NCBI GenBank assembly: GCA_030248195.1
Contig: JASAND010017926.1
Span: forward strand, 1-64,000
DNA: 64,000 nucleotides
Source of the DNA: Trissonchulus latispiculum
Taxonomy: Eukaryota; Nematoda; Enoplea; Enoplida; Ironidae
Direction: 5' to 3'
Part shown: positions 34,378-44,799 of the stretch, piece after piece
Numbering within the stretch: position 1 is the stretch's first letter
Layout of the letters: each line of letters opens with the position of its first letter
Notes under the pieces: model-generated
What the model saw: only the letters and a program-made list of their open reading frames with translations
Databases searched by the model: none
Told to the model about the DNA's origin: nothing
Translations under genes and position numbers: made by a program

Positions 34378-35505
34378 CCCTGGTGGTGTCCGGAGGCAGA
34401 ACAGGCAATCCGAGCATGCAAAGAGAAGCTCCTGGCGGCAAGAAGAGACGAAGATCAGCGGCCAGCCTGGATTCAGGCCAAAAGGGAAGCTCTGGATCTG
34501 ATAAACAGGCTGAAGCAGAAATCCTGGCAAAGATTTGCAGACAAACTCAGTGTCAGAACAGAGCCTAAACAGGTTTGGTCTGTAATTCACTCAATCGATG
34601 GCAAGAAAGGAACTCAATCCAGTGCTGCTATTGAAGAGAATGGAAGAGTCATCAGCTGTACTGGCCAAAAAGCAGAAGCCTTCATGAGGCACTACGCCCG
34701 GGTCAGCTACAGGAGGCTGTCCTCTCAGCAAATAAAGAACAGAAACCGAATCCGGAATCAGCTAAGAAGGAATTGCCAATGCCAAGATCAGTCCTCTGCT
34801 ATGCCAACGCTTCACAGAAACGGAGCTGGATTTGGCCTTGCGGAAGCTGAAAAAGGGGAAAGGAATTGGACCAGATGATATCAGCAACGAATTACTCCAG
34901 CAACTACCAGCAGCGGGCAAACAGTATATACCTTCTAAAAATCATCAATATCTCCTGGATCTCCGGCGAAGTACCGACCAGCTGGAGAAGGGCAAACATT
35001 GTTCCAATCCTGAAGAAGGGAAAGCCAGCGCATCAACTGGCATCCTACAGACCGGTTAGTCTCACCAGTTGCATGGCTAAACTGGTGGAATCTGTAATCA
35101 AGGCCCGACTACAGTATGTGCTCGAATCAGAAGGACGACTGTCACCGCTGCAGGCCGGCTACCGTCAACTCCGTGGAACCGAAGATCAGGTAGCCAGGAT
35201 AATTCAGTCAGTAGCGGATGGCTTTCAGCAGAAACCTCCGGCCAAGCGGACAGCCATGGCCCTGATCGATTTCTCTAAAGCCTTTGACACCATATCTCGA
35301 GACGGTCTCTATCAGAAATTGCTGGCGCTAAATGTCCCTAACTGTTGTATTCGTTGGATCAAGGCTTTCCTCTCAGACCGAAAGGCCCGGGTCAAACTGG
35401 GTGGAAGATTCAGCAGGTGGAAAATAATCCATCAAGGCGTACCACAAGGATCAGTGCTTGCTCCTCTTCTCTTCATTGTCTTCATAAACGATATATTGGA
35501 GGGCC
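34378..35505 (+). pseudogene. Truncated LINE reverse-transcriptase fragment
   Basis: A non-LTR retrotransposon piece. It starts abruptly at a PWW..E motif (the endonuclease-RT linker) and reads AIRACKEKLL..RPAWIQAKREAL. At least two frame changes follow (about 34740-34800 and near 34930). RT segments are visible: KLKKGKGIGPDDISNE, SWRRANIVPILKKG, YRPVSLTSCMAKLVE, LIDFSKAFDTISRDGL and HQGVPQGSVLAPLLF. It ends just after FINDI, before the catalytic xADD box, where G-rich DNA begins. Both ends are missing and the frame is broken, so it is dead. It differs in sequence from the LINE at 35.8-40.5 kb and lies on the opposite strand. Confidence 0.85.
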
Positions 35506-35776
35506 TGCGGGGGGGGTGGAGGAGCGATGGGGGGGTGGGTGGGCCGGCAAAGGGAAAGGGGAAGGGGAACGGTTGGTGGGGGGGGGAGAAGGGGGGGAGA
35601 AAAAGGGGGAAAAGGGTAGGTCAAAAAAAAAAACGCGGCGGGGGGTGGGCCCATGCACTTTCTTGGGGGATTCGTGGGGTGTTGGCGGGGGGGCGGGGGG
35701 GTGGGGTTGGGCGTGGGGGGGGGGGTGGAAAGAAATAGGGGTTGGGAGGGGGTGGGGGGGGGGGGGGGGGGGGGGG
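35505..35776. repeat. G-rich low-complexity stretch
   Basis: About 270 bp with almost no C on the plus strand, made of G runs broken by T and A. It lies exactly between the truncated RT and the (CAA)n tail of the next LINE. It may be real simple sequence or an assembly artefact at a hard junction. The Pro- or Gly-rich frames through it are not genes. Confidence 0.8.
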
Positions 35777-36123
35777 CGGCAACAACAACAACAACAACAA
35801 GTCTTTTATTTGGCCCAAAAACAATCTATATATGCATACAATCATTTCAATCTACGTAATTACAGCACCTTACAATATCTATAATAGACAAATACAACAT
35901 GGCCAAAAAGGAGACATGCAAAATAGCAAGCACCTACTAAAGTCGATCATTACAGCATATACGTACATAAATCGAACGAAATGTATAAGTATATTTACAA
36001 ATACGTACAAATCAAAATACAGATCATACAATAACAATTATATATATTTATACGTAGTATACGTATGTAATCCAAAAAGATATATTTCAACAAAATAGAA
36101 ACATACAACAGGGTTAGCTAAAA

Positions 36124-39026
36124 TTAATCGAATTCGTACTTCAAAAACTTGTTAACGTCTACTGAGCGGAGGTGACTTTTGAATATTTGAAGGCTTGGCG
36201 AAGTCACAACTTTGGCCTCTAAACTGTTCCAGACCGGAACTATCCTAGATGAAAAGAAAAATTTCCTACACTCAAGTCGGGATTTCACTTGTCTTAATTT
36301 CAATGTGTGTCCCCTCGTACCGGTTATAGCGGCGTATGTAAAAAATTCTCCTGAATTAACATTGTCCAGTTGGTAAATTATTTTGTATGTTTGAGTTAAA
36401 TCAGCAAGTAGTCTGCGGTGTTCCAAAGATTGTAGCCCAGTCATACTGAGGCGATCCCGGTAGGGAAGCTCACGAATTTCAGGTATCCTTTTAGTGAAAC
36501 GCCTTTGAACTGCTTCAACTTTTATTATGTCTTTCTTTAGATGGGGAGACCAGACACAAGAGTTATACTCCAATATGGGTCTGACATAAAGTGAGTACAT
36601 AGCCACTAAAAATTTGAGGTCACGACAGCGGAAAGACTTAAAAATTAACGCAGTTTTCTGATACGCCTTAGCACAAATTTTGTCGCAATGAGAAGAGAAT
36701 TTCAAATCCGAACTTACGTAGACCCCTAAGTCCTTTATTATCTCCGCTTTAGGTATCTTGCAACCATTTACTTCAAAATCACCTGCGAGATATGGTTTGC
36801 CAATTTCGAGAAGCATACTTTTATGGAAAGCTATGGTAAGTTGATTTTGCGCAGCCCAGTTAAAGATACTGCCACAATCAGATTGGAAGCCTGCAAAACT
36901 GTTTAAACAAGAACCTGAAAAGTAAATTTTTGTGTCATCGGCAAATATTTTTATATTTGACCTCTGACAGGCCTCAGGCAGATCGTTTATATAGATCAGA
37001 AAAAGCACAGGCCCAAGAACGCTGCCTTGGGGGACCCCACTAATTACATCGCCAACATCGGACAAAACCCCATTTAATTTCACATACTGAGACCTTCCCT
37101 GTAAAAATGCGCTCAACCATTTTAAAGCCGTTCCTCTTATCCCATAGGCCCTGAGTTTGATGATTAGTTTCGCATGTGAAACAGAGTCAAAAGCTTTGCT
37201 TATGTCCAAATAAAGCACTTTCACACCCTCCTTGCGATCAAGACTGGTTGACCATGAATTCAAACACTCCAGCAATTGAGTCTGAGTTGAACGGTGAGAC
37301 ATGAATCCATGTTGTTCTTTGCTTATAAGTTTATTTTTGAGAAGGTGATCAAGCAGAGACTTTTTTAAAACTTTTTCCATGACTTTGGAGCATATACAAG
37401 TCAGTGAAACCGGTCGATAATTTTCTGGGATAGAGCGATCTCCCTTACCTTTGTAAATAGGGACAACGTGGGCTACTAACCAATCGTTGGGGAGTATCCC
37501 CTCCATAAAAGACTGTTGAAAAATAACCTGCAATGGGCGGCCAAGCTGCTGCTTGCAGATCTTAAGAAAGCGTGCAGGGATGTTATCTGGCCCAGCAGCA
37601 GAATTAAAACTTAAAGAACTAATGGCTTCTTGAATGGATTTCGCCGTAAAAAGTATGTTTTCAAAAGAAGACTCGAAGTCTTTTTCCCTCATGTTTGCAA
37701 CCCTCCCATTGTCCCTGACAAAAACAGACTGAAATTGTTGGTTCAATAAGTCAGCCTTAGCTTTGTTATCAACAGCACATTTGTCCCCTAAACATAAAGC
37801 AGATACATCCTCACGGCAACCTAACTTGCGCTTAACATACGTATAAAATGATCGATTTGAAGGAGTCTGCACAAATTTTAGCTCAGCATTAAAGTGAAAA
37901 TTTTTTATTTCTGTATCACACTTGTTCGAGATTTCTTCAAACCGTAATTTATTAGCAGGAGTAGGGCATTTTCGAAGCTTTCTGAGCAAAAATCGTTTTC
38001 GAGCTAACAGACGTCGAATTGCCTTAGGAAATTTGGATAGTCTAACTCCTTCTGATACAGCCTTCCTAGGAACATTTTCATTAATAATTTGAACACATAA
38101 CTCTTTAAAAGCCAACCACTTCTCGTTTACCGAATCTAAAGGACCAAAAAAGTCAGCCCAATTTATTAATTCCAGTGTAGCTATCATATTAGCACAGTCG
38201 GCCTGTTCCCAGCAGAGGTAACTCTTGAGCTTGCATGGTGGGGCGGTGAGGTCTACATTAAAGCAAATTGAGCAATGATCACTATTTGCCACAGGCGGCT
38301 GAGTTCTAACAGACGATATCAGATTTGGGTCGCTTTCAAAAACAAGATCTAACGTAGCATCCCCTCTAGTGGGGCCTATAACCCTCTGAGAAAAACCGTT
38401 TTCTAGAAATAAATTCATGAATTCAGACTGTTTGTGCGTTGTACTTGCACGCGGAACACTCCAGTCAACGCCAGGTAAGTTGAAATCACCTGTAATAATG
38501 ACAGGGAGTCGCTTTCCCAATAAATATTTCAGACAGTTTTCTAAGCTTTTCAAACAAACTGTATCATTGACAGAAGGTCTGTAAAAGGTGCTAAATATAT
38601 GCTTTTTGCCAGTTGTTCCACCAATTTCAACTACGATGCCTTCGATTGAATTTAACTCTGGAATTTTTAGCTCTCTGCTAGACAAATGCTTTTTCACCAA
38701 GATTGCAACTCCACCCCCCCCCCCGGTCACCATTCATTCTGTCCTTTCGATAAATATTATATTCCGCGTTACACAAAAACAAACTATTCGGAGAGTCGTC
38801 TTTTAGCCAAGTTTCATTTAAGCAAATGATTTCCGGGAAGTTGTACTGAAGACATACTTCAAAGTGAAACTGAATAAATTTGTTACAGATACTTCGCAAA
38901 TTGCAAAAAACGACTCTAACAGACATATTATTACACACATAATTTGTATAGTCATAGCAGCTTACAGACGGAGATATGAATGTAGAGGCAGCGGCAGTAT
39001 TGTCAACAGCAGCGACAGTAGTAGTC

Positions 39027-39071
<45 letters not shown>

Positions 39072-39166
39072 ATAGTAGTAGTAGTAACAGTAGTGTTAAT
39101 ATCAGTAGCTATAGGTGAGTTATCATCGATTGTAGGCACAGTGGTAAAAGCTGGCAAATCGGCCAT
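36124..39166 (-). CDS. LINE ORF2: endonuclease and reverse transcriptase, one frameshift
   Basis: About 1013 codons if one shift is allowed. The N-terminus (39166) begins MADLPAFTT and holds a poly-Thr tract from a (TAC)n-type microsatellite (about 39013-39085). It then shows AP-endonuclease motifs: VFCNLRSICNK, EIICLNETWLKD, GGGVAILVKK, IFSTFYRPS, ITGDFNLPGVDW and NSDHCSI. The frame breaks within a C run at about 38716-38726 (plus strand) and resumes immediately. Reverse transcriptase follows: YRPVSLTCICSKVMEKVL, LDISKAFDSVSHAKL, SGVPQGSVLGPVLFLIYIND and the catalytic FADD at 36944-36933. The C-terminus has the usual RPILEYNSCVWSPHL and VQRRFTKRIP segments. Motif content places it in the CR1/Jockey group. 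It makes target-primed DNA copies of the element RNA. Confidence 0.92.
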
Positions 39167-39184
39167 CCTACCATGACCTAACCG

Positions 39185-40387
39185 TCACTGGAGAGGAGGG
39201 AAATTTGATAAATCGAGGGTGATGAGTGGTTGGGCACAGGTCGTGTTCTGATGAGTGGGGTTCGGTAGGAGGGGGGGTCGGGAACGAAGCAGAGGGGCGG
39301 ACTGTGTTACTGAAGAGGTACTGGTCAGGACTAGATTTGGCGGTGCGGTGGACGTAGGAGGGCCCTTGAAGGGGCAGTATCGGTGTTTGTGGCCCGGATT
39401 TTGACAGTGAAAGCAGAGAACCTGGCCAAAACGCTTCAGGCGACAATTTCCGATGACATGACCTTTGGTTCCACAGTGGAAACACAGAGCGTCGGAGTTG
39501 TGCCGATGAACAGTGCCTTGCTTCTTATATTGGATAGACTTTCTGGATCTTGGGGCCGGCTCCAAGGGAACCTCACCATCTCTAATTATTTGAACAGTGT
39601 CTCCCATGTCAATAACATCGTAGTTGACAGAGTAAACCGTTTCAGGACCAATGTGGGGGCGCAGATTCATAAGAATGGTTCCAAGGGCGTTCTTTCCAGG
39701 GAAGATGGTTGAGGTAACAGCGGAGTCCTTGTGCAGGCCGGTGGTCCAATAAGCATCCTTTGATGGGTATGTAGAATGGGCCAAAATGGCATCCCCGGAG
39801 GTGCGCAGGGAATCACGAAAGGACGCACACTGTTCCAATTTTGCTCTCTGAATGTCTTGCATGAGCAGGGCCTCGTAAGTCATATCTCTGTTGGGAGCAG
39901 TACGGCATATCTTTCCTAGTTTCTTTGCTCCAACTGGATTCGGGGTTTCAAGCACTTTTTTGGCAGCCTCATCATAGCCGTAAAAGAGGAGCCTGTTATA
40001 CTGGAAGGCGTGCTCTGCGGATTTAAACCAGTTGCCATCGAATTCGAAGTCAAAAACATAGAAACAAGAAAGGGGGTCAGCTGAACCAGAAAAGGTAATT
40101 ACATGAGGAGCATGGGCGGGTATTTCTTCCGAAATCGTTTGGGTATCCTTGGATGCTGTTGGCAAGGTGGGAGTTTGAGAGGCAATCGAATCTGAAGATA
40201 CCTTTGGAGGGATTTCAGGGGGCTCGGGAGAAATTCTAATGCAGCAATCGCACAGCCAGACCACATTAAGCTTGGACATTTTTTCATAATTCCTAAATAG
40301 CTGCGGGATTAGCCCCACGCATGCAGCGTGGAAAGATTTGGAACAAATGTGGCATGACACTCCATGATCCTGCCGGGCAATGTGCAA
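39185..40387 (-). CDS. LINE ORF1: PHD-like finger, NADAR domain, two CCHC knuckles
   Basis: 400 codons from the first in-frame Met. Residues 1-51 are most of a PHD-like zinc finger (SCHIC, FHAAC, WLCDCC); two further Cys lie in frame upstream of this Met. Residues ~96-245 form a NADAR/YbiA-like domain: FSGSADPLSCFY, FDGNWFKSAEHAFQYNRLLF, PVGAKKLGK, TSGDAILAHS, AYWTTGL and FPGKNALGTILMNLR match the family's SNFY, S-x-EH-x-x-Q, AK-x-x-G, TG, W-x-x-G and GKN-x-LG-x-x-LM-x-x-R pattern. Two CX2CX4HX4C knuckles (302-315 and 325-338) and a Pro-rich tail follow. Zinc knuckles in LINE ORF1 normally bind the element RNA, and PHD fingers read histone tails. The NADAR role is unknown; the fold is linked to ADP-ribose/ADP-ribosyl-guanine chemistry. 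The Glu of SAEH is kept, but the Asp usually after the Trp is replaced. Confidence 0.85.
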   Translation of the reverse strand: MHIARQDHGVSCHICSKSFHAACVGLIPQLFRNYEKMSKLNVVWLCDCCIRISPEPPEIPPKVSSDSIASQTPTLPTASKDTQTISEEIPAHAPHVITFSGSADPLSCFYVFDFEFDGNWFKSAEHAFQYNRLLFYGYDEAAKKVLETPNPVGAKKLGKICRTAPNRDMTYEALLMQDIQRAKLEQCASFRDSLRTSGDAILAHSTYPSKDAYWTTGLHKDSAVTSTIFPGKNALGTILMNLRPHIGPETVYSVNYDVIDMGDTVQIIRDGEVPLEPAPRSRKSIQYKKQGTVHRHNSDALCFHCGTKGHVIGNCRLKRFGQVLCFHCQNPGHKHRYCPFKGPPTSTAPPNLVLTSTSSVTQSAPLLRSRPPLLPNPTHQNTTCAQPLITLDLSNFPPLQ

Positions 40388-40447
40388 ACCACAGTCGTTG
40401 GAGCAGGGAAGGCTTCTTTATCAACGCTTGTCTTAGGCATCTTCCAG

Positions 40448-40484
<37 letters not shown>

Positions 40485-40718
40485 GATAAATCAAAAACGA
40501 AGGGGACAAGAGGGGAGACCAAGGAACAATAAGAAGCCAGGGGGACCGAACAGGATCCTCACACTGGAGTAAATAGCACGTGAGGGTGGAAGTGGAGTGG
40601 GTTGATCTCCATGAGTAATCAGGGCAGCACCAGGAATTCGATGATGCAAATCATACAATCGACCACTCTAGAACACTGAATCAAATGGGTTAAAACCTAA
40701 AAATAAATAAAAGTTAAA

Positions 40719-40745
40719 ATTTCCTCCAGGAAGAGTACTTTGAAG
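40719..40745. repeat. 27-bp direct repeat, copy 1
   Basis: Begins ATTTCCTCCAGGAAG and ends TACTTTGAAG. It is identical to 46092-46118. The pair brackets the satellite block. Confidence 0.85.
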
Positions 40746-40770
40746 GTTATTACAGGGTTGAGTCTTTTTT

Positions 40771-41310
40771 TCAGATGGTACAAAGTCGTCCCAGGTGGTA
40801 CAAAATTGTTCCTGGCTGGGACAGATGTGTACCAGCCTGGTACAAAGTTGTCCCAGGGGCAGGATTCTTAACAGGGGCTGGTACAGATGTGTACCAGCCG
40901 GTACATATGTGTACCAGCCTGGGACAAAGTCGTCCCAGGGGTAGGATTCTTAACAGGGGCTGGTACAGATGTGTACCAGCCGGTACAGATGTGTACCACC
41001 TGGGACAAAGTCGTACCACCGTATTAAGGGAGAGGTGGTACACTAATGTACCGTCTGGTACAATAGTGTTCCATGACCGTAGAATATGTTCCTGAGCACG
41101 TAGAAAGTCGTGGTATAGCTCAAATTGCAGCTAGCGGCGCGATCTTGCTTGTGGCGACAGGCAATTCAACAGAAACGGTGATTTGTATCGAATAGTCAAA
41201 AAACTTAATATGTCTGAAAGTACAAAAAATTTCAGACAACTTAGTAGGTGTTTTCCAAACTATAACAACCCATACTTTCAGTCTGGTACGCATGTGTACC
41301 ATGTGGGTGC
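40771..41310. repeat. GGTACA..TGTACC palindromic array
   Basis: About ten near-palindromes such as CTGGTACAGATGTGTACCAG and the looser CTGGGACAAAGTCGTCCCAG occur in 300 bp, often in duplicated blocks containing GGATTCTTAACAGGGG. One more palindrome (CTGGTACGCATGTGTACCA) lies near 41283. No gene; frames through it are translations of the repeat. Confidence 0.8.
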
Positions 41311-43700
41311 CGTGACTTGTTAGGAATGTACTACGTCTAATGAAGTGAGTAAAGTTAAGATTAAGTTGAGCAACTAATCTCTTATGGCATGACTGGTGAA
41401 AGTGGGAGTAAAACGATTAAGATAAAGAGCGAAACTGGGCTTTGTAGATATACCATATCTTGTTCTCACAAGTTCCAAAAACCACATTTTCGAGTTGTCC
41501 GATGGCTAACATGGAAGCGTCGGGCGGTGGTGCCCATATTTGGGTAGCCATGACTCGTGAGAATGATGAACCACCGGATTTAGTCTACTTTGAAGGATAC
41601 ATGAAATTTTGTGGACGGACAATTCCCAAAAGTGTATCGAAACTATTGTTTCAAAGTCATGGTCTGAAATATGGGTATATGTCAAAGTCTTCTGAACGAT
41701 TGTCTGAACCGTTTGCGGAGATTTGGGTATCGTTAGAAAGCTCTTGATGCGCTGATTTCAGAACTGCAAGACATTACTTGAACCGTTCAGATATGCGACC
41801 TGTGCGGCCCAAAAATATCCGATTTTCAGCAAAGTCAAAACTTCTCAAGGTTGATTTTTCGAGTTGTCCGATGGCATGCAAGGAACCACTGCGCGGTGGT
41901 ACCCATATATGCGTACCTGGCATCCATAAGAATGCTAATCCACTGTACTTTGGCTAAGCCGAGGCATACAAGAAATTTTGAGGAAGGACATTTCCAAAAA
42001 GTGCATCGAGACTTTTAGTTCCAAATCTAGGTCTGAAATTTGAGTATATGTCAATGTCTTCTGAACGATTGTCTGAACCGTTTGCGGAGATCTGGGTATC
42101 GTTAGAAAGCTCTTGATGCGCTGATTTCAGAACTGTAACCCATTACGTGATCCGTTCAGATGTGCAACCTGTGCGGCCCAAAAATGTCCTATTTTCAGCA
42201 AATTCAAAACTTCCCAAAGTTGATTTTTCGAGTTGTCTGGTAGCTACTATAGACTTACTGTGCAGTCGTTTTCATATTTGCGTACCCAGGACCCGAGAAA
42301 ATGCTAATCCACCGGCCTTCCTTTAAAACACTGCATACAAAAAATTTTGTGGATGGACATCGTCAAAAGGTGCATCGAGACTTTTGGTTCAGAATCTTGG
42401 TCTGAAATTTGGGTGAAAGTGAAAATCTCCTGAACGATAGGCTGAATCGTTTGTGGAGATCTGGGTATCGTTAGAAAACTCATACGCTGATTTCAGAACT
42501 GCAAGCCATGACGTGATCCGTTCAGATGTGCGACCTGTGCGGCCCAAAAATGTCCTATTTTCAGCAAAGTCAAAACTTCCCAAAGTTGATTTTTCGAGTT
42601 GTCCGATGGCTAACAAGGAACCACTGCGCTGTGGTACCTATATATGCGTACCTGGGACCCATAAGAATGCTAATCCACCGGCCTTCCGTTGAAACACTGC
42701 ATATAAAAAATTTTGTGGACGGACATTGTCAAAAAGTGCATCGAGACTTTTGGTTCAGAATCTTGGTCTGAAAGTTGGGTGTATGTCAAAGTCCTCTGAA
42801 CGATAGTCTGAACCGTTTGCGGAGATCTGGGTATCGTTAGAAAGCTCTCGCTGCGCTGATTTCAAACCTGTAAACCTAAGTCTGATTGGTTGAGATTTGC
42901 GACCTGTGAGACCAAAAATGTCCAAATTTCAGCAACATTGGAACCTCCAAAACTCTAGTTTTTGAGTTTTCTGGTAGCTACTATAGACTTACTGTGCAGT
43001 CGTTTTCATATTTGCGTACCCAGGACCCGAGAAAATGCTAATCCACCGGCCTTCCTTTAAAACACTGCATACAAAAAATTTTGTGGATGGACATTGCCAA
43101 AAAGTGCATCGAGACTTTGGTTCAGAATCTTGGTCTGAAATTTGGGTGAAAGTGAAAATCTCCTGAACGATAGGCTGAATCGTTTGTGGAGATCTGGGTA
43201 TCGTTAGAAAACTCTTGATACGCTGATTTCAGAACTGCAAGCCATGACGTGATCCGTTCAGATGTGCGACCTGTGCGGCCCAAAAATGTCCTATTTTCAG
43301 CAAAGTCAAAACTTCCCAAAGTTGATTTTTCGAGTTGTCCGATGGCTAACAAGGAACCACTGCGCTGTGGTACCTATATATGCGTACCTGGGACCCATAA
43401 GAATGCTAATCAACCGCCTTCCGTTGAAACACTGCATACAAAAAATTTTGTGGTCGGACATTGTCTTAAAGTGCATCGAGAATTTTGGTTCTGAATCTTT
43501 GTCTGAAAGTTGGGTGCAAAAAGTGCAAAGTGGTCTGAAATTTGGGTGATAGTGAAAATCTCCTGAACGAGAGGCTGAATCGTTTGTGGACATCTGGACA
43601 TTATTGGAAAGCTCTTGCTGTGCTGATTTCAAAACCGGAAGCCAAAGTCTGATTGGTTGATATTTACGACCTGTGTGTCCAAAAATGTCCGAAATTCAGC
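41311..43700. repeat. Diverged satellite with CTGAACGATTGTCTGAACCG units
   Basis: Units of roughly 340-370 bp carry GAGTTGTCCGATGGCTAAC, TGCGGCCCAAAAATGTCC and GATCTGGGTATCGTTAGAAA. A higher-order repeat is visible: about 42222-42660 recurs at about 42955-43395, a 733-bp shift, almost unchanged. Frames of up to 108 codons here differ between units and have no family motifs. Confidence 0.75.
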
Positions 43701-43879
43701 AAAAGCAGAACTTCCAAAAGTCGAATTTTCAAGTTGTCTGATAGCTAACTTGGATTCACTTGACGGTGGTGTCCATATATCCGTACCCAGGACCCATGAG
43801 AACACTAATCAGCCGGACTTCTTTTAAAACATTGCATACAAAAAAGTTTGAGGAGGGACATAGTAAAAAAGTGAATCGA

Positions 43880-44420
43880 GACTCTTTGTTAAATTTCTCC
43901 TTGATTGTCGTCTGACTTTCGATAGAAACTTTTATTGGGAACATATGTGTACCAAGTACGTCAGGAGTCCGTCTGAATTGGGTTAAAATCTTGAAAGTGG
44001 TACACAATTGTACCAAACATGAGACTCTATCAAGAGTCAGACGAATCCCAAGATTGACCTGGTACATATTTGTACCAAGTCATTTCAGAAATCCGTCTGA
44101 AACGTGTTCGAATATTGTAACTGGTACACAATTGTACCAGTTTTAAGATTCGAACAACAGTCAGACGAAGTACAAGATTGACCTGGTACATATGTGTACC
44201 ATGTCATTTCAGAAATCCGTCTGAATCGTGTAAGAATCTTGCAACTGGTACACATTTGTACCAAAACTAAGACCACAAACAAGAGTCAGACGAAATCTTC
44301 GTTTGAGGCAGTACATAATGTGGCCCAAGGTCCTTGCTTCGACTTCATTTGAAGCGGTACATATGTGCACCAAGACCACTGCTTTCACTAAGCCTAACCC
44401 CAAGCCTAAGCCTAACGACC
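43880..44420. repeat. Second GGTACA palindrome cluster with CAGACG words
   Basis: Palindromes such as TGGTACACAATTGTACCA and CTGGTACATATGTGTACCA alternate with GAGTCAGACGAA/TTCGTCTGA words every 50-70 bp. Related in style to 40771-41310. Confidence 0.75.
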
Positions 44421-44799
44421 TCAGGAGGCAACAATCCAGAGACGACATAATACGGCACGCATGTGCTACTAGGGGGATGCTAGGAGATCGGGGAATGTTA
44501 CTTCGGGCTCCACGCGATGAAAGGAAGCAGTTTTTGCAGGTTTAAAAATTTTAAAACCGGTGTCTCGTGAAAACGGTATATATTTCGCGAGTTACTAGAA
44601 GGTGGTGAAAAGCTGAAGTTGCCGCTTCAACTAGGGAAAAGGTCCAACTAGTTCACCTGAATTTTATGGCGTCAGCCGTTTGGCGGCATTAACTTGTTGC
44701 AATAACATTTAAGTTGATGTGCACATATATAGAAAGCAATTGCCGGAACAAAGCTTGGGCCTGCCTGCGATCTGTCAGATACATAACTTGTTGAAATTA
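44421..44799. other. Satellite-flanked sequence, nothing recognised
   Basis: No gene or repeat unit could be bounded. It contains a C/A-rich CTAAGCCTAACCCCAAGCC stretch at its left edge and then unremarkable DNA. Confidence 0.4.

Larger units (their letters stand above)
35778..40500 (-). mobile_element. Near full-length CR1/Jockey-type LINE with PHD-NADAR-CCHC ORF1
   Basis: A non-LTR retrotransposon on the minus strand, with ORF1 (40387-39185 plus an upstream extension) and ORF2 (39166-36124) separated by 18 bp. A ~340-bp 3' UTR ends with AATAAAAG and a (TTG)n tail at about 35778-35800, typical of CR1-like elements that end in a short microsatellite rather than poly(A). Upstream of ORF1 is a (GATT)n run (about 40448-40490). 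The 5' boundary is uncertain. Two probable single-base shifts exist, one near the ORF1 start and one in a C run in ORF2; otherwise the frames are long and intact, implying recent activity. Confidence 0.85.

Noticed and set aside
35451..35884. Pro-rich and Gly-rich frames at the G-rich stretch
   Set aside because: Artefacts of homopolymer composition; the real coding relic (the RT) ends at about 35505.
38588..39176. Plus-strand frames rich in Ser or Val opposite LINE ORF2
   Set aside because: Shadows of the minus-strand poly-Thr microsatellite and endonuclease sequence.
39383..39712. 109-codon plus-strand frame opposite ORF1
   Set aside because: Antisense to the NADAR and CCHC region, with no motif of its own.
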